A stretch of 64,000 nucleotides of DNA from Kalmusia sp. IMI 367209 (taxonomy: Eukaryota; Ascomycota; Dothideomycetes; Pleosporales; Didymosphaeriaceae), in assembly GCA_027946365.1 (NCBI GenBank), contig JAPEUQ010000003.1:3224001-3288000 (forward strand), in the 5' to 3' direction. Of the stretch, positions 35,410 through 46,945 are shown piece after piece (within the stretch, counting starts at the first letter, position 1; each line of letters begins with the position of its first letter). The position numbers and the translations under genes are program-made. Under the pieces are notes generated by a model. It did not search any database. It saw only the letters and a list, made by a program, of their open reading frames with translations, and was not told where the DNA came from.

Positions 35410-36014
35410 GTTGTGAATCTATTGCTGTCTTCTCAACAGCGAATGCAGCAAGGGGAGAACGTATATTTTATGTTGAAGTGGAGGGATGGATCGAGATTCT
35501 GGTATGCCCTAGCACGCTCCTGGATGAGCTTTATATGGTGGCAAGACCCTTTGCTGTTCTGACGTTGGATATTGATGAATATGTAAGCTTCCGAGGTGTT
35601 CTGACGTTCCCCGCAAGCACGCCATCTGTGCAACGAATAGGTGATTGCATTTCAAAGCTATCAAGAGGTCCCGCAGCACCCGCGGTTTGTCCGCTATTTT
35701 CATCCTCCAGGCTACACTGTGAAGCGATAGGCTGGGGTTAGTCGAGGGGTGGTACGTTTATCGATATAGTGCATCAGATGGCACGATTGCTGATAAATTA
35801 GCGCGTTGGTGTCGTTTCATGATAGGGCGCGTTGAGCATCATGCGTATTACGTCTTGATATGCAATTGAAGATGAGTATTGTGCGTTGCGAGGGATCGAT
35901 GCTAGTCTATTGTTCTATTCTAATCAGATGGGACTCAGTGACGCTATGCCCGCTAATATGCGCTCATGAATACAATCCTCGCAAGGTCGTGAGATATGCA
36001 AGATACCACAGTAT
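35410..36014. other. Intergenic between two minus-strand genes
   Basis: Promoter of the AsaB-like gene plus 3' UTR of the amino-acid permease. No gene recognised. Confidence 0.4.
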
Positions 36015-37863
36015 CTATCTCGGGACGTGCACGAGTGTTGTCACGCTTGTTCCATCTGCCAATATGCTCGTTTCTTCTTCGAGTCGGTATCCCTTCCATT
36101 TTGGAATCAATATAGTCCACACGTACCAATACACTATTCCAAAGACAATACTGTTATACTATTAGTGGATCTGTCTCGAGGTAGCTAGAAATGACTTACA
36201 TGCTGATACCAACAACCGCATAGGTGGCATACCATATGCCATTCGTAGGCTTCTCTTTCGGTGGAAAGAATGGCGCAGCTAGAAGGGCTGTAGAAAGAAT
36301 GATCCTAATTATGGGTGCGGCAAGCCACGCTTTGAATGGCCGCTTGAGATCAGGACGTTTGTAACGAAGCCGCAGCAAGCCTATGGAGAGCGCTAAGGCG
36401 AATATTGTCCCAGGGTATCCTTCGACTTCCAAGATGAACGAATAGACTTCGCTGGACGGGGGAAGTGCAATGACTAGTAAAGAGGGAATGTAATGCACGA
36501 TAAGGCCGCCCATTGGTGCGTTGAAAGGCTTGGAGGAAGCGAGAACCTTAGAGAATGGTAGGAAGCCTTGTCGTGCAATTTCTTGGTTGAGGCGAGCCTG
36601 AGTGGTGTTAGAGGATCATAGATTATAAGGAAGTTCTTCAGCACATGCGTACCAAAGCGAATGTGACGACCATCACGTTTCCCGCCCCTGACAACGCTAC
36701 TGCAAGTGGAAGGACCGTTTTGCCCCAGCTGGGCCCAAAACTCTTCTCGAAAAACAACGCTGCGATCAGTTCTTTGCTTGCCCTGATCTCCTCGAGTGGT
36801 ACCACGGTAAAATATGCGATGTTGACAAGTAGGTATAAAACGCAAGCGGTAATCAGCGAAGTAATAGATACGGACTTTAGCGTCCGGATCGGGTTCTTCA
36901 CTTCGTTCAAGACGTTGTTGACGTTGCCAAGCCCAGCATAAGAGTAGAAAACCTTAAAAAATGACGTGGCAATGAGCCCCCAGTCCCAATTTGTGTCCTT
37001 CCAGAGGTCGTCTCCAGTTGGGAAATGGCTTTTTGTGCCATCGGTGTTGTGCGTTTTGAAAGTGACAACGAATAGTCCGGCGAAGACCATGAAGACAACC
37101 AAGCCAACTTTTATCCATCCAAGGAAGTTTTGTATCCATATTCCCGTCCGCAGAAAGCAACCGTGGACAATTGTAATGGCAGTAAGTAAGCCTACTGCGA
37201 GCGATTTGCGCCGGAAGTCCGTGGCTTCGATGTCGAAGGCGAAGAGAGTATACTGCGCGAATACGATGCAATTGCTCGCCGTAAAGCCGAGAAGCACTGC
37301 CTGCACTGCTACCAACGTTGACGCCAAGAATTTTGGTCTACGGTATGTAAATTCGAGGTAGACTGATGCGGAGGTATAAAGTTAGTCAAATCCTAGTACG
37401 CGAGGAAGACTCATAGAATCTCTAGGTAGCCTAAGGTATGGCCTGAGGAAGATATGGCATCCGTATGTATTCAACTCCACGTACCCTTTTCACCACCGGA
37501 GCGAGGCAGCATACATCCATACTCCAGGGTGACAGCCAGACCGCACGCTGCGATCACAGCCCCAATGACCCACAAGGAAAGAGTCAGTCCAACGCTTCCT
37601 ACTGAGTTCACTATCACTCCAGGAGTTGCGAAGATACCGCTTCCGATAACACGCGAAATGACGAGGATGTAGGCGCTGGACCAGCTGATTGTTCGACCCA
37701 ATGTTGACATCTCGGGTAAGACATCGTCTTCGATGGAACGCGTTGTCCCTACCGCAACTGTACCGTACGACTCTTCGTCACTGTCATTCAGCGTCTTGGA
37801 GCTTCCAGTCGGCGAGGGCGAGCGGGCGAGCAGAGGGCGGTCTTCTTCGGCATCTACAGCCAT
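36015..37863 (-). CDS. Amino-acid permease, APC superfamily, MUP1-like (LAT type)
   Basis: A plasma-membrane amino-acid:proton carrier, related to the yeast high-affinity methionine permease Mup1. Exons 37863-37485, 37362-36653, 36597-36200 and 36150-36015 join to 540 residues. The last exon (ending HVPR) is too short to stand out by itself, but the donor GTAAGT and phase-2 join are clear. The cytosolic N-terminus is acidic and Ser-rich. The first helix reads SSAYILVISRVIGSGIFATP, the unwound TM1 GSGIFATPG of APC carriers. CMLPRSGGEK, joined across an intron to VYLEFTYRRPKF, is the typical TM3 loop. About twelve helices are apparent in all. Nothing distinguishes methionine from other neutral amino acids, and a regulatory site was not seen. 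The ATG at 37863 is the first in frame. Confidence 0.9.
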
Positions 37864-39065
37864 GGTGTTTGTTCCTTCGTGGTCGGGATGCAAACAAAGG
37901 TCGGGCAATTCGAACTTCGGTATCTCAAATCAGAAATACCTCAGGGTAGAAGGCGCAGGTAGCTCTCCACCGTGCCCGTCGTCTTGTCGGCGTGTTCAGC
38001 GCACATGTCGAAGGTGTGGGATGACAATTGTCAGCAGGCCGTGGCATCATCCGGAATGCGTATGTCGCGGGTGTAGGATGGCGATATGAATGAGACCTGT
38101 GCGCGGTGGCTGGTGGTGTTGATTGGCGCCCTGGCCGATCCGTGATACATTGCCTAGCAGCACGCCATTCTTAGCACCGTTGACGCACCGATCGACCACA
38201 GTGGTGCAAGTAATCGACATCCCACGCCTTGATCCACATCATCCGTTAGGGTCTTCTCTTCCGAAGCGCCCGTACATATTCCCATAGTTCGGACGATACT
38301 GTCTGGTGAAGTCTAAGTCACGTGACTCAATCGACACCTGTACTCGTGGACTATTCTATCAATGACTAGCGTTTTATTCCACTGTCTATCGTGCGGTAAA
38401 GTATTCTCTATCACCTGTTTGTCAACATTTTAGGGTTTTATGGCACCTACAGTCCTTCCAGGGGAATACCCAGGTATTTTACTCTTACACAGCACAGCAT
38501 CACATCTTCTCGACGCCTCGCTTGTTATTCGATCTTTTCGATAACTTTTTTAGATCCTCTCTGCGTCGTAGCTTCAATCGCAGCTCCGATCGTAGCTCTC
38601 TGATGCGCTCCGTGTCGTGAGTATGGGACCTGCGCAATGTATGTGGTCGGCCTGTCGTACGAACCCAGGGGTGTTTCGCCCGCCCTGAGACAGCCCGTGA
38701 TTCGGCTCTTACTTGGATGCCTCTTGGTTCAAACAATTGACGCGCACGAACAGTTGAAGGCGGGTGGTTCAGAGCATCTCGTGACAACCAGCCCACCTGC
38801 ATGAAGTACTTCTAAGCATCGAGAAGGCAGGTGTCAACCGGACTTCGCGTAGCTGAGCAATACGCACCATATGAATGGCTCCTTTCCCAATTTACATACA
38901 GTCCTGGAAGGATTAACCGATGAATGAAGAATCTGGGGAAGGTGGGGCCGCGTCGATCCACCCTTACATCATGCGTCAAATGCGGGGAAGCTCCAGCTCC
39001 CCTTAAAGCTCTCACATGTCGCACGTCGCAGAGGTACAAGCCACTTCCTCCCAACCGTCACCACC
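37864..39065. promoter_or_regulatory. Divergent promoter region, permease / DUF1295 gene
   Basis: Head-to-head spacer of 1.2 kb. A CACGTGAC palindrome-containing element lies near 38318-38325 (gtCACGTGactc), a possible E-box/bHLH site such as those read by Cbf1-like factors. No gene is supported; a 100-codon minus frame at 38500-38802 reads as non-coding. Confidence 0.4.
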
Positions 39066-40243
39066 ATGGCTACCGGATGGCTTGGAAAGTCGGATAACGC
39101 GCCCACGCGCCCACCAGACGTCTCGATTCAATTCGCGGACCGCGAGCCAAACAACTTCTATTTGCCCAGTTCCAACAGGAGCGCAGTGCCGCACACGCCG
39201 TCTGCAGGCTATGTGGACACGACGCATTCGAAGATTCACTATCAAAATGCATCTCTATTCGATGTGGGAATCCTAAAAGATACGCTTGCACCGAGCCTAG
39301 GACTGCATTCAGGCCTGGCCATCATCGCCTGGGGCGCAGCCAACTACACCGGTCGGGTCGAAGCGAAAGATTGGCTCTGGCCGAGCGGACAGGTCGTCAA
39401 TGCCTGGTGGTCTGCCGTCGGACGCCGCCTGTATCAAGGACTCACACTGTCACAAGCTCTCCATCGCCTCTCGTGGCATGAGCGTCTCGTGCTAACCGGC
39501 GTCACGCTCTGGGGCGGGCGACTATTCTATCGCATTGCACGTCGCTCGATCAAGCGCGGAAGCGATGACCCGCGGTATGACCAGGTCAAGAGGGAAAAGG
39601 ACTTCTGGGTCAAATCGCTCTTCACGACTTTTATGCCCGAGGCCTTTTTCCAGATGCTAATTAGCTTGCCATTCACTGCGCCGTTCCGACACGAAGGAGC
39701 TGTTCTAATGGGGTACCACCCCGTCGTTCAAATGGCTGCTGTAGGCTTGTTTTCGACCGGCTTCGCGTTGGAGACTTTGGCCGATTACCAGCTTGACCAG
39801 TACAAGGCTGAGGGTGGAACGGGTATTTTGAAGGAGGGCGTGTGGAGCATCGTCCGCCACCCCAAGTAAACTCCCTCGCCCCGACATATTGTCCAGCAAG
39901 TGCTAATACTTTCTCTAGCTACCTCGGCGATGCCTTTGTGCATCTCTCCTTCATCGTCCTCCTCTACGGCTCCGACATGCTAGCCCCAGTCGAGCTACTC
40001 GGCCCGTTGGCAAACTACCTTTATCTACGCTACTTTGGCGGTGACAACCAGAAAGAAAGCTACCAAACGCGCCGCTACTCAGAATCTCATCCCGCAAAAT
40101 TCGCCGAGCTGCAGAAGTTCCGCGAGGAGAAGAATGCATTCTGGCCCCAGACACAGGAGCTCACAAACAGCTGGCTGTGGACGGTCGTCGGTGCTGGGGC
40201 AGCCACTGTAGCAGTCGAAGAGTTCCTCAGGACCTTCCATTAA
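39066..40243 (+). CDS. DUF1295 membrane protein, steroid-reductase-like
   Basis: Exons 39066-39865 and 39919-40243 join at phase 2 (donor GTAAAC, acceptor CTCTAG) to 374 residues. The splice rebuilds VRHPNYLGDA, the hallmark RHPxYxG motif of the DUF1295 / 3-oxo-5-alpha-steroid-4-dehydrogenase superfamily, which binds NADPH in relatives. Several membrane segments are apparent (AIIAWGAANY region, MPEAFFQMLISLPF, MAAVGLFSTGFALETLADY, LSFIVLLYGSDMLAP, and a C-terminal helix around WTVVGAGAATVAVEE). Likely an ER or mitochondrial integral membrane protein. A substrate (sterol, fatty acyl or other) is not readable. The N-terminal 50 residues are polar and not conserved-looking. Confidence 0.85.
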
Positions 40244-40812
40244 GGTGATTTCTCGAGATGGTCAAACTACAATGGTGTTGGGCGGGTCAGGGGGGCGTTC
40301 GGCTCTCGTTTCTCATTGCCTATCGTTTCCTATGTGGGTAGGTTTGATATGTACTCAACAAATGAATCTAAGATGACATTCTACCCAACCGCAAAACACA
40401 TCCAAAGACCTTGTCTCTCGAGTAACCCTCTGCGAAGTAAAGGACATTGTGTTCGGTGAATGCTATAAATCATCATTTGCTATAATCCCGACTGTCACGA
40501 GCGACCACTCAAACTATACATCAATAACATGTGAGACAATTGGTCTATTTGTTCAAGCGCCCTGAGTTTCAGGGCAATGTTATCATCTGAACACTATCTG
40601 CTAATCTTTACTCTGGAATTCTGTCGAGTCTCAACCCAGACCCAATACCATCATGTGAGTTCCTTCACCTCCCACCGAGCTGTCAACACCTTGATATACC
40701 ACCACTGTCGAACCATGTCAGTTGTGTCTTTCCAAATATTTGGCAACGCACTTCCGCACACATGCATGCAACACCAATCATCGTTCAATCAATCATGGTT
40801 ATTGTGTATCGT
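40244..40812. other. Convergent 3' spacer
   Basis: Tail-to-tail spacer between the DUF1295 gene and the AP-3 beta gene. Plus-strand open frames in 40577-41103 are antisense to the acidic AP-3 tail. Nothing else seen. Confidence 0.4.
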
Positions 40813-43452
40813 CTATTTAACCAACCTATCTCCCTCCCCATCCTCTTCGCTATCGGTCTCATACTCACTGCTCTCCTCCTCGCTCTCCTCTTCCTCCTCA
40901 CTACCTGTTTCCTCCTCTTCACTCTCTTCCTCCAACCACTGATCAAGCGTCTTTTCTTCTCTCCTCGGCTGGCTAGCACCACCCGCCCCAGTCCCATTAC
41001 CGTTCAAGCTTGTCACCGGAGATGCCGACCGCACATCAGTCCCGGCAGCAGCATCCAGTCTCTCTGCCGCACTCACCACCCTCCCAGCATCATAAGAGGA
41101 TGACGTAGTAGAACCGGCCTCGTCTCGCAACGTCGGGTCCGGCTCACTCCCTTCCTTCACCCACTTCGGAATATCCTCGTATCCCCTCAGGCCTCCTACG
41201 CCCCCCTCGTCGCCAATGACCAAGCTTGCACTTCCCAGAACGTAGTCCTTTCGCGTCTCACTCGGGCTAGGCGTCTGCGGTACAGGTTTGGGTGCGAGAA
41301 GTAGAAGGGAAGCGAGCTGAGTAGATGTCGGCGTGGCGAGGAGTGCTTTGTAGACGCGCGCACGGTCGCGGAGGTCGTACGAGGTGTCATAGCGAGTGAG
41401 GAGGAGTATGTAATCCCACAATGCTTCTATAGGATGCTTATCTTCTTTAGTCGACGGCGCATCAGTATCTATACGCTCATCTCTAAATCCACCCTCGTCT
41501 GGGAGGTCGTCTAGTAGCGAAGGAGTATGCTGTGGCTCTGCAGCTTTCGGCGGTTCAGGGGGTGGGTTCGCATTCAAGTGGTGCACGTATACTTTCGCAG
41601 CGAGGAGCACGATCTGTAATTTCGCGGGTTCGGCTTCGTCAGAGAACCCTTTGATAAGGATGCGCAAGACATCCGCGGCGATGTTGTTTTCCTGGTTGAG
41701 GCCTGCGAATTCGCCGACGAGCCAGATGATGCTTGCGCGTGCTTGGGGGCTGGTGGCTGCGTCTAGGTGCTTTGCTAACCGTACCACCGTGGTGCGGTGG
41801 CTGTCCGGATCCCGCTGGATGAGGTGCCGTATTACTTCGAGAGATTCGGCCACTAGATGAGAGTCGGCTGATCCAATATGCGTCAACAATAATTTTAGGC
41901 ATCTTGCTGAAGTCTTGGGGTCTGTGGTTTGCGAACAACGACCGATGGCTCTGACAGCCTCCTTGACCAGTCCCGGATCCAGGCTGCCAGAATGCGAAAA
42001 GTGGCTGAGTTCCGCCAGTATCAAGCTTTGTAACCGGGGGGTTGCATGAGGAAAGATTAAGGTTAGGAGTTCTAATTTAAGGTGCCATATATGCGGAGGG
42101 TCGGTCGATCGGACAAGGAAATGGGTGTAGTGGTTTACGAAGGATTGCGGATACAACAAACACACTTGGACGATATTGTAGAGTGCGACATGCTGAAGGT
42201 CTCCGGAAGTTCGCATCAGGGCAATCAGAGGCCCTATGGCTAGAGACATGTAGGCCGGAGTTCCTAGGTAGAGATACGTTCTTGCCACCGCGATTACCAC
42301 AGCTGAATTCCGGGATTGGAGGAGCAATTGGCATGATTTCAAGAGGAGCTCAAGATCCGGATCTAAGACCACAATTTCGTCAAACTCTTGTTCCTCTGAC
42401 TCATCCGAATCGCTTTCTGAATCATAAAAACCTTTCGTGCTCTTCTGCTTCGCGCCAGTGTTGTCAGTTGCAGCCTTCCTAACCTTCCTCGTCCGCCTAG
42501 GAAAGCATTTTCGCCCGTAATTGATCATCAGCCGTAGAGTAGCTAGTTGACCCCATTCATCCATATCAGCCAGCTTGCGCACCAGCGAACGGTAATGTGG
42601 ATGTATCAAATCTAGCCGAGTTGGACAAGTCTCGAGAAACGCTGCTACAGCTGCGCCGGCCACGAAAAACTGTTTGTCTGCCAACAGCGTAGAGAGATAG
42701 TCTAACAGCTGCGGCTCAGTATTGGGATCCAGCTGATAGCATTTCGGTATTGCGAGTGCAGCGGCTCTCCTCACATAAGGGGACATGTCCCCTGCTCCGC
42801 GCTTGATACCTAAGCTTACGATCTGGCTGATGACGGGGACCCGTATTCCAGACATGACACGCAATGCAAGGGCGCGTAGCTGGGGATTCGAGTCCGTAAG
42901 AGACTTTTGTATCGTGTTTATGGAAAGCAGGGCGGTATCCGGTTCGTGTTCAGCGTGCTGAAGGAGGTATATATACACGAGCTTCTTGACTTGTAGGGAC
43001 GGCGAGGCGATGTTCTTGATTACGTGGGTGAAGAATGGCAGGGTTTGTGAGGGAGGTTGCCTGTAGGACATCTTCACAATTTGTATCAGTTACTGTTTCT
43101 ATCACGAACTTCTTCGCTTTTTTTCACGCCGTGTCGTGCGAAGCGGGACACTATCAGGAGGGCATTGTCCTACCGTGACGACTCGCCGCAATCCCTCGAC
43201 GACATCGCGTTCGGAGCGGCTATCCAAGAGCTTCTTGAGCTGGCCCGAGGGCAGCATCTTGGTGGAGGTCTTGCGCACATTGGCGGCATCGCGGGCGGCT
43301 TCGAGGGTCAGGTCGCGGGCTGTGGTGAGAGACCAGTGAGCATAGTTGGACGGATGCATAGCGAGCGAAAGCTTGCCTCAAGACAACAGGGAGCCTGAGA
43401 AGTGCCCTCTGTGCATAGGGACGAACGCACCGATGCGAGAGATAGACTCCAT
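40813..43452 (-). CDS. APL6: AP-3 adaptor complex beta subunit
   Basis: The large beta subunit of the AP-3 clathrin-adaptor-like complex, which carries cargo from Golgi/endosome to the vacuole (the ALP pathway). Exons 43452-43431, 43319-43174 and 43071-40813 join to 808 residues; the first is a 22-nt mini-exon encoding MESISRI plus one base. The N-terminal adaptin domain (about residues 35-560) shows HEAT-type helices with ASPSLQVKKLVYIYLLQHAE, SNPQLRALALRVMSGIRVP and SPYVRRAAALAIPKCY, the core beta-adaptin signatures. After about residue 700 the protein becomes Ser/Glu-rich and very acidic (EEEESEEESSEYETDSEED), the hinge/phosphorylated tail seen in AP-3 beta. No ear domain is apparent, as in other fungal forms. 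Confidence 0.94.
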
Positions 43453-43836
43453 GGCTTCAGCGGGCGCGTCTACCGAGGCGCATGGGCATGCGCATGGGAA
43501 CGTGCTGGCGGCGAGCTAGGCTGACCTTCCCAGAACTCGGGCGATTATGCAGCGTAGGACAAGGGCTTGGGCGTCGTGAGGTGGTGAGTGTGCGTGAGCT
43601 GCATACAGAGGGGTGCGCCTTGCGTAGTTCGGGTGCGTCGGTGGTGGGGCAGCAGCCTTCGCCGGGGAAGCGGCGGCCGTGCCCGACCAAACGACTCCGG
43701 CGACTGCACTCGGCACTGCTCCGAAAGTTAGAGCCTCCCGGCCCACTCCACCACTGCTTCAGCCTCCATTTACAGGCACAGAGCCCGACCAGAGCAGAGC
43801 CCAAAGCATGACGCCGCAGGGACGCCCGCACTCGGA
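43453..43836. promoter_or_regulatory. Divergent promoter, AP-3 beta / small conserved protein
   Basis: Compact head-to-head spacer of 384 bp, GC-rich. It serves both genes; no clear TATA element was seen. Confidence 0.4.
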
Positions 43837-44535
43837 ATGGCGACGCCGCCCACGGTCCTCTACCCGCTGAGCTTACCTGCACTGCTCCACCATGTTCTCA
43901 CCGGGCAGTCAGCCACAGTTCCTACCACGCTGATTGTCTGCTCCGGTCGGGACACTTTCCTACAAGACCTCGTGGGCGCCTATCAGCTCCAGGAGAGTCA
44001 CGCACGCGAAAAGATACTGCAATTAGCCGCGCCGACGCTCCACAACCTGTTCACGGCGCGACACGTCAAAATCACCTTCTGTGCATCCGTGCAGACACTA
44101 CTCGCTTGCCTGACAGCGCGAAACCGAGCCGTGTCAGAGGAGGCCGGTGCTAGCGAGCGGGAAGCGAGCGAAAGAATCGTCCTGGTCAATCCACTTAGTC
44201 TGCATGCTGCAACTTCATCCTTCTCGGCCCAGGGTCTTTCGAGGACATTTGCTGCCGCGGTGGAGACTTCGCTGAGGCTCCATGCGACACTCATGGTAGC
44301 CGAATGCCAGGGGGAATGGATGCAGCCAACGGATGAAGCGGAGGGCGAGGAGGAGGCTCTCGAGAAAGAGCCTCGTGCTAGCACAGAGGAGGACCCATGG
44401 GAGCAGGAAGTGTCAATACTGAATGTGTCAGCAAAGAAGTTTGGAGGCGATCGCGCTTGGGCTGGCCGGACCGTGAAAGTGAAGAGAATCGCAGCAAGGT
44501 GGTTTCGGTTCCGCAGGCTCGACAATTTAGAATAG
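43837..44535 (+). CDS. Conserved hypothetical protein, single exon
   Basis: 232 residues from the ATG at 43837. I do not recognise the family with certainty. The N-terminal block VLYPLSLPALLHHVLTG and TTLIVCSGRDTFLQDL, the middle VKITFCASVQTLLACL, VLVNPLSLHAATSSFSAQGL and SRTFAAAVETSLR, and the C-terminal VSILNVSAKKFGG, RTVKVKRIAARWFRFRR look conserved and alternate strand/helix. An alpha/beta fold like RecA-type DNA-repair accessory proteins is possible, but no Walker A motif is present. An acidic insertion (EAEGEEEALEKEP) splits the C-terminal third. No signal or membrane segment. It shares a short divergent promoter with AP-3 beta. Confidence 0.75.
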   Translation: MATPPTVLYPLSLPALLHHVLTGQSATVPTTLIVCSGRDTFLQDLVGAYQLQESHAREKILQLAAPTLHNLFTARHVKITFCASVQTLLACLTARNRAVSEEAGASEREASERIVLVNPLSLHAATSSFSAQGLSRTFAAAVETSLRLHATLMVAECQGEWMQPTDEAEGEEEALEKEPRASTEEDPWEQEVSILNVSAKKFGGDRAWAGRTVKVKRIAARWFRFRRLDNLE

Positions 44536-44810
44536 TAAGCAGGACTTGAGTAAGTGTGGTTGCACGTTAACACGTCTGCCGCTTGAAACGTTGTCAGTGC
44601 TGTACGAAGTCGCGTGACTGAACGCTCGATGGTGTAGTGGAAAAGCTTGTTCAATTCCAAAGTGGTAGTATTTTAATCATGATTGTCATCAGCCATGAGG
44701 CTCGTAAGGTCGAGAATGAATACCCTTAGTCCATGTCCTAGAGATCAACTCATCTTTTCACACAGATCTGCCCTCTTGCCTAACATCCTGCCCCTAATAC
44801 TAATCCCCGT

Positions 44811-45587
44811 TTACCAGTCCTTCTTGACGTCGAAAGACCATTCAAACTGCAGATGGGTCTGGTTGTCGTCGTCAACGAACTTGGAGACTGCCTTGTAGTG
44901 TCCTCGGGCGAGCATGCCAGAAGGTGCCGTCTCGGGCTCGACTAGAGAATGTCAGCGCAAGGGCATGATACTTATATCTTAGTGGCCACTTACACTTCTT
45001 CTCGTAGAAAGGCTTCTCCTCTGTGCTAGGTCCGTACGAGCCCTACTCGCATCAGTTCTCCGAATTCCACATGAACACAAAGCCGTAAAACTCACCATCA
45101 TTTCCTGCATCTTCGAGTTTATCGGGCCCCTGCTCACCTTCTGGAGGTACTTCAAGCCCGCCAGAATCTCATGCTGCACCTTGAACTGCGCCTTCATGCG
45201 AAATTGCGCGCCCTCCTTGATTGTAAACGGCTTGTCCTTGAGGGCGTTGAGTGCGCCGGGCGACTTGAGGTCGATGATGATGTCGGGGCGACCTTCGACC
45301 TCAAGGCCGAGCGAGAGGATGATGCATTTACGCGGATCGCTGGGGTCGGAAATAGTCTTGCCCTGGCCGAGGCCGAGCGACTCTTTCCACTTGCGAAGGG
45401 ACTCGTCGTTCTGGTCTATCTGAGGGTCAGTAGAGCATTCACGCAATATGAAGATTAGTTCTGAGGTGGACAGAGGGGAGTGGGAAGGATGGCACGCACC
45501 TAGCTGCTGGTACTCATCAATTGTCTTCTTCTCGCCAACCTTGAAGCCCTCGGTGGGCTCGGCGTGCAGATCGTCGTGGTCAGCCAT
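44811..45587 (-). CDS. RDI1: Rho GDP-dissociation inhibitor (RhoGDI)
   Basis: A cytosolic protein that extracts prenylated Rho/Cdc42 GTPases from membranes and holds them in the GDP form. Exons 45587-45500, 45415-45096, 45042-44994 and 44941-44811 join to 195 residues, the normal size. The N-terminal arm ADHDDLHAEPTEGFKVGEKK leads to DEYQQLDQNDESLRKWKESL, the Rho-switch-binding helices. The immunoglobulin-like lipid-binding domain follows: LSLGLEVEGRPDIIIDL, IKEGAQFRMKAQFKVQHEIL, AGLKYLQKV. Then come MLARGHYKAVSKFVDDDN and the C-terminal FEWSFDVKKDW, which is nearly invariant in RhoGDIs. A 49-nt exon carries GSYGPSTEEKPFYEKK. The ATG at 45587 is chosen because the sequence upstream is not conserved-looking. 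Confidence 0.96.
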
Positions 45588-45943
45588 GGTTGCGCTCGTA
45601 ACTGAGATGGATGATGCGTTTGGAAGCAGACAGGGAGCGTGCGGTGCACAGTAGGCGGCAATTGAGCTGAATGGGTGTTGTGGAGGGGCGGACGTGAGAT
45701 TCTGAGGGTCAGGGACGTTTTTGGTGGGGGCAGCATTCACCGCCTGAAACGCTGTTGTGCCCCGCAGTCCACGGTCGCGCCACTCTGCACCCTGGTTGCT
45801 TGCAGTAGCGTGCGCTATCTGCCCTATCTAGAACTTTGATCCAGGGCGCAAATGTGTCGAGCAGCAAAGCCTAAAGACATTGTCACTTGTCGTATTACCC
45901 AAGCCAATTGACACAGGGTTGTTGTAGACAAGCATACACGAAT

Positions 45944-46440
45944 TTACTGGTTCACATTGTCCGCATATTTGGGAACATATCGCAAGATATGGTCCCGAAC
46001 ATCTCTCTCTACTCTCGCTCTAGAATGAACGTGCACCAATCGCATGGATTCTTCAACGTTGGCAGCAGACAGCTGGGCAGCTGGGCGCTCGTCGAGACAC
46101 GTGATAGCACCTGAGACTTCTTCTAGACTGCTTTGTTTACCCCATGGCACAGCTCCTCGTCGCTCTGATCCCACCATGCATTGAAATTGTAATTCATACC
46201 GACGTGTCGAATAACAACGCTTTCTTCCAGCGAATCGGCCAGCAAACAACCTACGGGTGGGCGAACGAGCTGAACACTACTCTAGTCTACCGCAGCCAGG
46301 TCTCCAGGCAAGTGGAGAGTGCTGATGAGATTCAGGATCATCTCGTCAGCAATGCCGGGCCCTTCGCCTTCGGGGACACGCCCGAGATCTAGGGAGGTCA
46401 ACTGGCCGTGGCTCGATGGGGGCTGGTGTTTGTCGCGTTC
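45944..46440 (-). CDS. Probable C-terminal exons of an unrecognised gene, 5' end unresolved
   Basis: Exon A (46440-46291) and exon B (46162-45944) join at phase 0 across a 128-bp intron (donor GTAGAC, acceptor ATCAGAG). They give about 122 residues of well-composed protein: LTSLDLGRVPEGEGPG, DEMILNLISTLHLPGDLAA, then PWGKQSSLEEVSGAITCLDE, LSAANVEESMRLVHVHSR and DHILRYVPKYADNVNQ at the end. No ATG opens exon A. The same frame is open upstream from a CCTCAG acceptor near 46525, with TADWWQRPCQLSAQ and similar residues, but a TAG at 46443-46441 interrupts it. Either exon A starts just after that TAG (ATAG as acceptor) or the gene is disrupted. The product is unknown. Lies between RDI1 and the Bqt4 homologue. 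Confidence 0.45.
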
Positions 46441-46945
46441 CTATCGCGCTATGCTGAACGCGCTCCTTCTGCCCTGCGCGCTGAGCTGGCAAGGCCTTTG
46501 CCACCAATCGGCAGTACTGAGGATATAGGGCGCGTACCGAAAAGGAAATCAGAATTTTTGCCTATACGCTTAGACGGCGTGTTCGTTCAGTCTGGGGAAG
46601 GCTGGGCGACTTGCTAGGCCAACCAACCCCCGATCGAGAGTAGACAGGGGACACCCAAGCGGGCCCGCAGAACGCTCCTCGCAGACTTCCTCTTCGCTCC
46701 AACCAGCCATCTCTCGCTCAGCACTCTTCGACGAGTCGCGCTCACATCGCATTCGCAGTCTCCCGTCGTCGTCGCAGCGACCACTTCGCTGTGTTTAGCT
46801 GCAGGCTATCGGCCCCTTGCGCCATCGAGTGTTCCTACCGTTGCGCTTGTAGCCGCCACCCATTGTCGCCATCAGCATCTTTCCATCGCGCTGCGCGCAT
46901 CCTCTCAGACTTTATCTCGTTGTAATCCTAGCAATACATTTCGAA
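46441..46945. promoter_or_regulatory. Promoter region of Bqt4-like gene and possible 5' part of minus-strand gene
   Basis: Contains the leader of the plus-strand gene at 46946 and, on the minus strand, the unresolved upstream exons of the gene ending at 45944. A 60-codon minus frame at 46570-46752 could be its first exon, but no phase-compatible join was found. Confidence 0.3.
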
